Positions 1 through 7,305 of a DNA stretch of 7,305 nt are shown here, in pieces. Under the pieces are notes generated by a model. It saw nothing but the letters and a program-made list of their open reading frames with translations. It did no database searches and was not told the DNA's origin. The first letter of the stretch is position 1. Every line of letters begins with the position of its first letter. The stretch is taken from contig JAJXZV010000239.1 of the NCBI GenBank assembly GCA_021779875.1, positions 1-7,305 of the forward strand. Reading direction: 5' to 3'. The stretch comes from Pseudomonadota bacterium. Lineage in GTDB: Bacteria; Pseudomonadota; Gammaproteobacteria; Steroidobacterales; Steroidobacteraceae. Made by a program: the position numbers and the translations under genes.

Positions 1-326
1 ATCGACGGTTCCACCTTCGGGCGGTTGACGATGAAGCTCATCGTCACCGTCTCGAACCCGCGCGTCGAGTCGAAGGCATTGAAACGGATATAGGCGTCGG
101 GGTTCGCCTTGCGGCAGGCCTCAAGCTCCATCATCACGCCCCTGGCATCCCGAAGGTCAAACATCGGGTTGCCCCACATGTCCCAGTAGCAGTTGCGCGG
201 GTGCGGATCGTCGGTGTGCTCGATGCCGATGGCCCAGCCCTGGGCGAGGGCGTACTCGACCTGCGCGCGGATCTCCGCGTCGGTGAGATCCGGCAGAAAG
301 GAAAAGGCGCCTTGGGTGATTCTCAT
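1..326 (-). CDS. cbbS: RuBisCO small subunit, form IC (partial, 3' end outside window)
   Basis: This is the small subunit of ribulose-1,5-bisphosphate carboxylase/oxygenase, which caps the L8 core of the cytosolic or carboxysomal L8S8 enzyme. The visible 108 residues start [16 protein letters not shown] and contain [16 protein letters not shown] (residues 37-52), the family's conserved block, then [20 protein letters not shown] (71-90) and MSFIVNRP (96-103). The sequence following (VEPS) resembles form IC/ID small subunits, which carry a C-terminal beta-hairpin extension and are usually near 130-140 residues, so roughly 25-30 residues are probably cut off by the window edge. The start ATG lies 11 nt after the cbbL stop, with a GGGAG ribosome site just upstream that overlaps the cbbL stop region. 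The tight spacing indicates co-transcription with cbbL. Identification is firm; only the C-terminus is unseen. Confidence 0.97.
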   Translation of the reverse strand, partial: MRITQGAFSFLPDLTDAEIRAQVEYALAQGWAIGIEHTDDPHPRNCYWDMWGNPMFDLRDARGVMMELEACRKANPDAYIRFNAFDSTRGFETVTMSFIVNRPKVEPS

Positions 327-337
327 GGGTGGCTCCC

Positions 338-2837
<2,500 letters not shown>

Positions 2838-2838
<1 letters not shown>

Positions 2839-2871
2839 TGCGCCTGCGGGCGTTCAATGCGCCTGCGGGCG
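2838..2871. repeat. Tandem pair of a 15-bp hairpin-forming unit at a convergent gene junction
   Basis: ATGCGCCTGCGGGCG occurs at 2838-2852 and again identically at 2857-2871, a period of 19 bp. Each copy can fold as GCGCC-TGCG-GGCG(C), a 4-5 bp stem with a 4-nt loop; the second gives the full five pairs (2859-2872). The first copy begins at the last base of the cbbR stop codon. The second encodes the last codons (RPQAH) of the opposite-strand gene. No T-tract follows on either strand, so a terminator role is possible but not shown. Confidence 0.7.
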
Positions 2872-3837
2872 CTTGAGCAGATCGTTGCGATCGACCGATG
2901 GCAGGCTGAGTTCGCGGCTCGACCCGCGGCGCACGATGGTCAGGCGGATCGCGCTGCCGGCGGGACCGCTCGCCCAGACCTGCCGATAGAACTCGGCCAG
3001 ACCGCCCACGGCGTGTTGGGCCACGTGGGTGATCACGTCGCCCTCGCGCATGCCGGCCACCTGCGCCGGCCCGCGTTCGCTCACCCCGGTGACGCTGACC
3101 TTGCCCTCGGTCTCCACGACGTACAATCCGAGCCAGGGCCGCGGCGGGCGCGCCGCGCGGCCGCGTTGGAGCAGATCCTCGAGAATGGGCGGCAGCAGAT
3201 CGATCGGTACGAACATGTTGGCATTGGTCTCGACCCCGCCCACGTGCTCTCGCACCAGCAGCGAGCCGAGCCCCGCCAGCCGGCCGTCGTCGCCGACCAG
3301 CGCGGCGCCCGACCAGTGCGGATGTGGGGGCACCGTGAAGATGGCGTCCTCGAGCAGGTACTCCCAGGAGCCCGCGAACTCGCGCCGCGCGAGCACGCGC
3401 ACCGCCTGGGGCTTGGCGAAGGCCGGGTAGGCCAGCACGTGGGCGGCGCTGCCCGCGATCAGCGAACTCGCGGAGCCCAGGGGGAGATGCGGACGGTCGA
3501 GCCGCTGCAAGGGCATCACCAGGCCGAATCCGGTGACCTGATCATAGGCGAGCGGGTGCGCGGCGATCTCGGCGCCGTCGGCCTCGGCCAGCGTGAGCCA
3601 GACGTCGCTCGCCTCGGCGACCAGATAGCCGATCGTCAGGACCAGGCCGCGCGGATCGATCACGATGCCGCTGCCGATGCGTTCCGTGCCGAGCACGCTG
3701 GCGGTGAGCGCCTCCTCCGGCACGAGGGCGCGCACCTTCACCATGGACCGCTCGATGCGATTCAGATCGAGCGGCTCGGTCGGCGGGTTCGCGGCGGACA
3801 TGCGCCGGACGTTAGCGTGATCCTGAGCCGCTGTCAC
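2854..3837 (-). CDS. HtrA-like trypsin-fold protein with PDZ domain, probable pseudoprotease
   Basis: This 327-residue protein combines a trypsin/HtrA (S1C) fold (about 45-215) with one PDZ domain (about 234-315; WLGLYV, GPAQVAGMREGDVI). GSGIVIDPRGLVLTIGYLV (56-73) matches the HtrA segment GSG-x-II...VVTNNHVV, but the catalytic His falls on Tyr71. The usual D-I/L-A-L Asp segment reads TGFGLV (102-107), with no Asp. HWSGAAL (174-180) aligns with GNSGGAL and keeps Ser176. Two of three triad residues therefore seem absent, suggesting a scaffold or binding role. There is no signal peptide or membrane segment, so it is probably cytoplasmic, unlike DegP. The GTG start at 3837 is preceded by AAGGGGG; ATG at 3801 (315 residues) is the alternative and lacks a well-placed site. 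It is divergent from the GST-like gene across 50 bp. Fold is confident, inactivity is by-eye alignment, substrate unknown. Confidence 0.85.
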   Translation of the reverse strand: MTAAQDHANVRRMSAANPPTEPLDLNRIERSMVKVRALVPEEALTASVLGTERIGSGIVIDPRGLVLTIGYLVAEASDVWLTLAEADGAEIAAHPLAYDQVTGFGLVMPLQRLDRPHLPLGSASSLIAGSAAHVLAYPAFAKPQAVRVLARREFAGSWEYLLEDAIFTVPPHPHWSGAALVGDDGRLAGLGSLLVREHVGGVETNANMFVPIDLLPPILEDLLQRGRAARPPRPWLGLYVVETEGKVSVTGVSERGPAQVAGMREGDVITHVAQHAVGGLAEFYRQVWASGPAGSAIRLTIVRRGSSRELSLPSVDRNDLLKRPQAH

Positions 3838-3846
3838 GCGTCCCCC

Positions 3847-3875
3847 TTGCGCGGTCCGGGACGGGCCGGTATGTT
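3847..3875 (+). promoter_or_regulatory. Possible promoter of the GST-like gene
   Basis: TTGCGC (3847-3852) and TATGTT (3870-3875) are spaced by exactly 17 bp in the 50-bp divergent gap. Transcription would begin within a few bases of the ATG at 3888, giving a very short leader. That would fit the lack of a visible Shine-Dalgarno for that gene. Matches to consensus are only partial (3/6 and 4/6). Confidence 0.3.
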
Positions 3876-3887
3876 GATCCGAACGCC

Positions 3888-4520
3888 ATGACCCACCCCT
3901 ACCGACTCTACGGATGGCCGAACTCCGGCGCCTTCGCGGTGCAGGTCGCGCTCGAGGAAACGCGCGCTCCCTACGAGCGGTTGTGGGTGGCGCGCGACGA
4001 GGCCTCCATGGCGCGATTTCGCACGGTCAATCCGACCGGCAAGTCCCCGGCGCTCGCGCTGCCGGACGGCACCGTGATGTTCGAATCCGCCGCGATGCTG
4101 GTGCACCTCGGGCTCGCTCATCCGGACAGCCATCTGTGTCCGCCGCCCGGGACCAGCCGGCACGCGCTGTTCCTGCAGTGGATGGTGTTCTGCTCGGCGA
4201 ATCTGTACGAGCCGGTGCTGCGCCTGTACTACCCCGAGCGCTACTCGAGCCGCGGGGCGGCGGACGCGGAGGCGGTGAAGGAGCGGGCCACCGCCGAGTT
4301 CCTCGCGAATCTCACCTTGATCGGCTCGCGGCTGGCCCCCTACGTGCTCGGAATGGAGTACTCGCTGGCCGACGTCTACCTGTACATGCTGCAGTCGTGG
4401 TGGCCGGGCGACCGGGAGCCGCTGTACGCGAAGGTGCCGGCGCTCGCGACCCATGCCGCGCTGATCGCGGCCCGGCCGGCGGTCGCCAAGGTCGAGGCGG
4501 ACCACACCGCCGCGGCCTGA
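3888..4520 (+). CDS. Glutathione S-transferase family protein
   Basis: This 210-residue protein is close to the usual GST length. The N-terminal thioredoxin-like domain (about 4-80) begins YRLYGWPNSGAFAVQVALEE, with Ser13 in the position where many bacterial GSTs have the glutathione-activating residue. NPTGKSPALALPDG (48-61) carries the cis-Pro region, and FESAAMLVHL (65-74) carries the Glu-Ser pair that binds the gamma-glutamyl group of glutathione. The all-helical C-terminal domain (about 90-205) contains YSLADVYLYML (158-168), the N-capping/hydrophobic-staple motif that stabilises the GST fold. The expected role is cytosolic conjugation or reduction with glutathione, but the substrate cannot be read. 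It is divergent from the HtrA-like gene and followed by a hairpin. No clear ribosome site precedes ATG 3888. A stringent-starvation-like or other non-catalytic GST-fold role is possible. Confidence 0.88.
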   Translation: MTHPYRLYGWPNSGAFAVQVALEETRAPYERLWVARDEASMARFRTVNPTGKSPALALPDGTVMFESAAMLVHLGLAHPDSHLCPPPGTSRHALFLQWMVFCSANLYEPVLRLYYPERYSSRGAADAEAVKERATAEFLANLTLIGSRLAPYVLGMEYSLADVYLYMLQSWWPGDREPLYAKVPALATHAALIAARPAVAKVEADHTAAA

Positions 4521-4524
4521 ATCG

Positions 4525-4556
4525 GCCGCCGCCCGAATGCGCCGGCGGGCGACGGC
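4525..4556 (+). terminator. Hairpin after the GST-like gene
   Basis: GCCGCCGCCCG (4525-4535) pairs with CGGGCGACGGC (4546-4556), an 11-bp stem with one mismatch around a 10-nt loop, starting 5 nt after the GST stop codon. No run of T follows, so it would be an atypical intrinsic terminator. The loop and right arm contain AATGCGCCGGCGGGCG, nearly identical to the unit repeated at 2838-2871. Confidence 0.5.
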
Positions 4557-4558
4557 AT

Positions 4559-4573
4559 TGATAATCGTTCTCA
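4559..4573. promoter_or_regulatory. Fur-box-like 7-1-7 element upstream of HiPIP
   Basis: TGATAATCGTTCTCA matches the 7-1-7 Fur consensus TGATAAT-N-ATTATCA at 12 of the 14 defined positions; the left half-site is exact. It stands out as an AT-rich patch in GC-rich surroundings, 132 bp before the HiPIP start. It overlaps TTGATA (4558-4563), a 5/6 match to a -35 hexamer, though the paired -10 is weak (TGCGAT at 4581-4586). Iron control of the HiPIP gene is inferred. Confidence 0.45.
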
Positions 4574-4705
4574 ACGTCCGTGCGATCCAGCCTGCGGTGC
4601 ATCAGCGAAAGCATTAAGATTCAGGCACGTTCGCGCCGTCGTGAAACGCGGGACGCTTGCCGCAGGTCGAACGTGTCAGGTCAATCACCGATAGGAAACA
4701 CTCGC

Positions 4706-5041
4706 ATGGAAAAGAAGATATCGCGCCGCGCCATCGTCAAGGGTGGTCTCGTCGCAGGCGCCATGGTGCCGGTCATGGGCTGGCTGGTCGACGCGCGCGC
4801 GGCGGCCATGCCGCCGCTCGATCCGTCCGACGCGACCGCGAAGTCGCTCGGCTTCGTGACCGATACCGGCAAGGTCGACGGCGCCGCCAATCCGACCCAC
4901 AAGGCGACCCAGAAGTGTGCCAACTGCGTGCAATACCAGGGCAAGGCGGGCGACGCCGCGGCCGGCTGCAACATCTTCGCGGGCCACAGCGTGCCGGCCA
5001 ACGGCTGGTGCAAGGTGTGGGCGCAGAAGCCGGGCGCCTGA
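4706..5041 (+). CDS. High-potential iron-sulfur protein (HiPIP), Tat-exported
   Basis: This 111-residue precursor is a small soluble electron carrier with one [4Fe-4S](3+/2+) cluster. The four ligands follow the HiPIP pattern: Cys71-x2-Cys74, Cys88 and Cys102, with the family's GC-x-IF-x-G and NGWC-x-VW contexts (GCNIFAGH, 87-94; NGWCKVW, 99-105). Residues 1-31 are a twin-arginine signal: SRRAIVK with Arg7-Arg8, a hydrophobic stretch (about 13-27), and a likely cleavage after ARA (29-31). The folded cluster protein thus reaches the periplasm via Tat. HiPIPs carry electrons from the bc1 complex or a lithotrophic donor to oxidases or photosynthetic reaction centres. ATG 4706 is chosen for the AGGA 9 nt upstream and the correct Tat signal placement; upstream extension to 4580 would bury that signal. 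It is monocistronic, between two hairpins. Confidence 0.95.
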   Translation: MEKKISRRAIVKGGLVAGAMVPVMGWLVDARAAAMPPLDPSDATAKSLGFVTDTGKVDGAANPTHKATQKCANCVQYQGKAGDAAAGCNIFAGHSVPANGWCKVWAQKPGA

Positions 5042-5064
5042 TCCGCGCCGACAGGAGCGTTCGA

Positions 5065-5096
5065 GGAACCCCGGATGCCGCGGCGTCCGGGGTTCC
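5065..5096. terminator. Strong hairpin terminator between HiPIP and response regulator genes
   Basis: GGAACCCCGGA (5065-5075) and TCCGGGGTTCC (5086-5096) form a perfect 11-bp stem with a 10-nt loop. It lies 23 nt after the HiPIP stop and 9 nt beyond the stop of the convergent response regulator gene, so it can serve both strands. No T-tract follows on either side. Confidence 0.75.
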
Positions 5097-5105
5097 CTCC
5101 CCGGG

Positions 5106-5765
5106 CTAGGCGGTGTGCACCAGCCCGAGACTCTCGGCCCGGCGCAGCAGCTGGATGGCCGTTCCCGCCCCGAGCTTCTGCCGGATCACGGTCTGATGAT
5201 TGGCGACGGTCTTGGATGAAACGCCGATGGCCTGTGCGATTTCCTTCACGGACTGACCGCCCGCGAGCAGCCTCAATATCTCGACCTCGCGACCCGTCAG
5301 GCCTTCGGCCCGCTGCCGGTCGGCCGAAAGGTCGCCGAGCGCCAGCTTCTGTGCCATCGACGGCGTGAGGTAGCGTTCGCCGGCCGCCACCGCGTGCACC
5401 GCCTCGACCAGTTCCTCGGGCGCACTCGACTTCGGCACGTAGCCGCAGGCGCCGGCCTGGAGCGCGCGCTTCGCGAAGATCGCATCCTCGTGCATGCTGA
5501 AGATGAGCACGCGGCTCCGTGGATCGTGACCGAGCATCCGGCGCATCACGTCGATGCCGCTGCTGCCGGGCAGGGTGATGTCCATGACGACGATGCGCGG
5601 CGCCAGACGCACGAACAGATCGAACGCCGCGGTGGCGTCGCCCGCCTCGCCGAGCACGGTGATCCCGCCGCTGCGCTCGAGCAGGCGCCGGTAACCCTCG
5701 CGCACCACGGCATGATCGTCGATCAGCAGGACCGTGACGGCGGATCCGGGCCCCGAATCGCTCAT
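5106..5765 (-). CDS. Two-component response regulator, NarL/FixJ family
   Basis: This 219-residue DNA-binding response regulator has a receiver domain (about 11-125) with acidic pocket Asp16-Asp17, phospho-acceptor Asp62 (VVMDITLPGSSGIDVM), switch Ser90 and Lys112 (GYVPKSSAPEEL). The LuxR/NarL-type helix-turn-helix (about 153-217) reads LTGREVEILRLLAGG, IAQAIGVSSKTVANHQ. All residues needed for phosphotransfer are present. The start codon ATG (5765-5763) overlaps the kinase stop TGA (5764-5762) as ATGA, so the pair is translationally coupled and cognate. The longer open frame upstream is discarded because it lies within the kinase gene in another frame. Its target genes cannot be inferred; the convergent HiPIP gene is only a neighbour. 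Confidence 0.93.
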   Translation of the reverse strand: MSDSGPGSAVTVLLIDDHAVVREGYRRLLERSGGITVLGEAGDATAAFDLFVRLAPRIVVMDITLPGSSGIDVMRRMLGHDPRSRVLIFSMHEDAIFAKRALQAGACGYVPKSSAPEELVEAVHAVAAGERYLTPSMAQKLALGDLSADRQRAEGLTGREVEILRLLAGGQSVKEIAQAIGVSSKTVANHQTVIRQKLGAGTAIQLLRRAESLGLVHTA

Positions 5766-6811
5766 CGGTCGGCTCCGAGCGGCAGCCGCGCCTCGAGGCA
5801 CAGGCCCTGCCCGGGGGCGCTGCGCAGGGTGAGCAGGCCGCCGGCGAGCTCGACGCGCTCGCGCATGCCGCGCAGACCGAAACGCTGTGCGGGCACCGCC
5901 TCGGTCATGCCCACGCCGTCGTCCTCGATGCGCAGGCGCAGTCGGTCGCCGGCGCCCGCCGCCGCGGGCCCGCGCTCGAGCTGCAGCTCGACCTCGACCT
6001 GGGTCGCGTGCGCGTGCTTCGAGACGTTGGTGAGAGCCTCCTGGACGATCCGATACACGGTCACCGCCAGGTTCTCGTCGAGCTCGTCGAAATCGCCCTC
6101 GACCGCGAGACTGAAGCGGGTGCCGCCCTGGCGCTGCTGCCACTGGTCGACGCAGTGTTCGATGGCCGCGATCAGCCCCAGTTCGTCGAGACCGACCGGC
6201 CGCAGGCGCGCGATCATGGCCGACACCACTTCATGCAGGTGATCGACGCTGCGCACGATGGCCGCCGCGCCGACTTCGGCCCCGGTGTCGGCGCCCGGCG
6301 GGCCGCGCAGCGCCAGGGCGTCGAGCTTGATCGCGTTCAAATACTGGCCGAGCTCGTCGTGCAGCTCGCGCGCGAGGTGCTTGCGCTCGTTCTCCTGGAT
6401 GCGCAGGTGCTCCTGCGCCAGACGGCGATTCTCGGCGAGCACGCCGGCGAGGCGCGCTTCGGCGTGCCGATGGGCGGCGAGCGCTCGGCCGGCGTGCCGA
6501 AAGCGGCGCCAGGCCAGCCACATCAGCCCGAGGGTCAGCGCCAGGAGGCTGAAGGGAAGCTCGTCGAGCTGCACGTACTCGAAGGTGCGCGTCAGGGCGT
6601 ACAGCCGTTCGCTGAGCTGGTACCGATCCGCGAGGACGGTGCACGCCGCGGTCGCGGCGATCACGACGGCGACGTCCCGCCAAGGCGCATCCGGCGGGAC
6701 GGGAAAAATTCCCGGTTCGGGCGGGAAGGACTCCGTGGTCGGATCGGGTGGCTTGGGGGACACTGGGGCGGCCTCTGACGATACGGCGACGGTGGGGAGT
6801 GTGGGTGCCAT
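5762..6811 (-). CDS. Membrane sensor histidine kinase, NarX/DesK-type (HPK7-like)
   Basis: This 349-residue kinase is the probable partner of the response regulator that follows. Residues 1-45 are Pro-rich and hydrophilic. Two hydrophobic segments (about 47-62 and 86-101) bracket a loop of only about 23 residues (LSERLYALTRTFEYVQLDEL lies in it), so there is no room for a conventional periplasmic sensor domain. A coiled coil (about 108-145) leads into HisKA_3, with phospho-acceptor His151 in ARELHDELGQ. The HATPase_c domain (about 245-345) has the N box QEALTNVSKHA (Asn262), G1 DDGVGM (297-302) and G2 FGLRGM (311-316). The ATG at 6811 has no clear Shine-Dalgarno, so an internal start, for instance the GTG at Val17, is possible. 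The signal is unknown; the short loop suggests a membrane-embedded or redox cue, or a partner protein. Confidence 0.92.
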   Translation of the reverse strand: MAPTLPTVAVSSEAAPVSPKPPDPTTESFPPEPGIFPVPPDAPWRDVAVVIAATAACTVLADRYQLSERLYALTRTFEYVQLDELPFSLLALTLGLMWLAWRRFRHAGRALAAHRHAEARLAGVLAENRRLAQEHLRIQENERKHLARELHDELGQYLNAIKLDALALRGPPGADTGAEVGAAAIVRSVDHLHEVVSAMIARLRPVGLDELGLIAAIEHCVDQWQQRQGGTRFSLAVEGDFDELDENLAVTVYRIVQEALTNVSKHAHATQVEVELQLERGPAAAGAGDRLRLRIEDDGVGMTEAVPAQRFGLRGMRERVELAGGLLTLRSAPGQGLCLEARLPLGADR

Positions 6812-6852
6812 GGCGTTGAGACGATTCGCGGGTTGCCTCGGCGCCTTATTCT
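6812..6852. other. Short divergent gap with no recognisable promoter
   Basis: These 41 bp separate the kinase start from the right-hand open frame. I see no -35/-10 pair for either direction, no Shine-Dalgarno on either side and no inverted repeat. This is unusual for a functional divergent junction and relevant to whether the right-hand end is contiguous in the source genome. Confidence 0.4.
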
Positions 6853-7305
6853 ATGCAATCGGCCATGCCGCCGGTACGTCCGCCCGCCACGACCGGTGCG
6901 AATCGCACCGTCGACCTCCAGATGCAGACCTTCGCCTCGCTCGGCGGCAACTTCAACAACCCGACCTGGGTCTCGTACATGGTCCGCGACGCGAAGGGCG
7001 TCTGGCGGCACAGCACGGTCTTCACCGTGCCGGCCAATGCCACCCCGGGGGACCATGCCGGCGGCATCGAAGCACTGAATGTCACCCCCGTTCCTCAGCC
7101 GAGCGGTGGTCCGGCCCACTTCACCATCCACCGGGGCGTGGCCACCGCCATGTTCATCCGGGTCGCCGGTCCCACCCATGCTTCGGCCGCAGTCAGCAGG
7201 ATCTCGGTCAAGAGCACGGTCCCGGCCCTCGGTTTCGGCACCCGCTCCGCTGTGGTCTCCTATCAGTTGGAGAACACCGGAAACACGCTGCTCTCCGGCA
7301 AGGCC
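6853..7305 (+). CDS. Partial protein with DUF916/WxL-interacting-like segment (3' end outside window)
   Basis: This frame is open for 151 codons to the right edge, uses mostly G/C third positions, and has no stop back to 6817. Residues 59-72 read VPANATPGDHAGGI. A beta-rich stretch follows (RGVATAMFIRVAG, 94-106), then VVSYQLENTGNTLLSG (134-149). This order resembles the DUF916 / WxL-interacting protein domain as I know it from Gram-positive surface proteins. The N-terminal half (residues 20-58, with SLGGNFNNPTWVSYMVRDAK) does not obviously fit that family and could be cupredoxin-like, though I am unsure. There is no signal peptide after the ATG, which is unexpected for a surface protein, and no ribosome site precedes it. 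The start is therefore uncertain; the frame could also begin elsewhere or be fused. It is divergent from the kinase across only 41 bp. Confidence 0.45.
   Translation, partial: MQSAMPPVRPPATTGANRTVDLQMQTFASLGGNFNNPTWVSYMVRDAKGVWRHSTVFTVPANATPGDHAGGIEALNVTPVPQPSGGPAHFTIHRGVATAMFIRVAGPTHASAAVSRISVKSTVPALGFGTRSAVVSYQLENTGNTLLSGKA

Noticed and set aside
2857..3891. 344-codon open frame on the plus strand opposite the HtrA-like gene
   Set aside because: The minus-strand frame has a coherent trypsin-PDZ architecture, while this one shows none and would overlap the GST-like start.
3834..4574. 246-codon minus-strand frame opposite the GST-like gene
   Set aside because: Arg/His/Gly-rich low-complexity translation without domains; the plus strand encodes a full-length GST fold.
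4580..4705. Longer HiPIP start at 4580
   Set aside because: It would put 42 polar residues before the Tat twin-arginine motif and prevent export. ATG 4706 has a ribosome site and a normal signal peptide.
5766..6143. N-terminal extension of the response regulator frame into the kinase gene
   Set aside because: The extension is Arg/Ala-rich and overlaps the conserved kinase ATPase domain. The ATGA overlap gives the natural start at 5765.
6661..7179. 172-codon minus-strand frame across the kinase start and the right-hand gene
   Set aside because: It crosses two better-supported genes in a different frame, and its translation is low-complexity with no recognisable motif.

Overview
The window reads as a chromosomal segment of a high-GC proteobacterium that carries a Calvin-cycle locus. 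Three features point that way: a form IC ('red-type') RuBisCO large and small subunit pair, a divergently oriented CbbR-type LysR regulator, and a Tat-exported high-potential iron-sulfur protein (HiPIP). The mix fits a facultatively or obligately lithoautotrophic beta- or gammaproteobacterium best, with some alphaproteobacteria possible. I cannot place it more precisely from sequence alone.

Layout. Bases 1-1777 hold the cbb operon on the minus strand: cbbL (338-1777), then cbbS, which starts at 326 and runs off the left edge. An AT-rich divergent control region (about 1849-1899) with a LysR-type T-N11-A palindrome separates cbbL from cbbR (1912-2838, plus strand). cbbR converges on a cytoplasmic trypsin/HtrA-fold protein with a PDZ domain (2854-3837, minus). 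A short hairpin-forming unit is present twice at that junction. This HtrA-like protein keeps the catalytic Ser position but appears to lack the His and Asp, so it looks like a pseudoprotease. It is divergent, across 50 bp, from a glutathione S-transferase-like gene (3888-4520, plus). A hairpin and a Fur-box-like 15-mer follow, then the HiPIP gene (4706-5041, plus) with a perfect 11-bp terminator hairpin behind it. Converging on HiPIP is a two-component system on the minus strand: a NarX/DesK-type histidine kinase (5762-6811) overlapping by 4 bp a NarL/FixJ-type response regulator (5106-5765).

The last 453 bp (6853-7305, plus) are an open frame that leaves the window. It has a DUF916/WxL-interacting-protein-like stretch (VPANATPGDHAGGI, then a Y-x-L-x-NTGN motif), a family I associate with Gram-positive bacteria. 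It looks out of place beside the rest and may be acquired, a domain chimera, or an assembly join.

How the parts may work together: CbbR controls cbbLS, and HiPIP is a periplasmic one-electron carrier of the kind used in phototrophic or lithotrophic electron transport, so the two could serve the same autotrophic lifestyle. Nothing in the sequence ties the GST-like protein, the pseudo-HtrA protein or the two-component system directly to carbon fixation. I see no RNA genes, CRISPR arrays, insertion sequences or attachment sites. The most notable signals are the probable pseudoprotease, the Fur-like box ahead of HiPIP, the shared hairpin repeat and the odd right-hand end.
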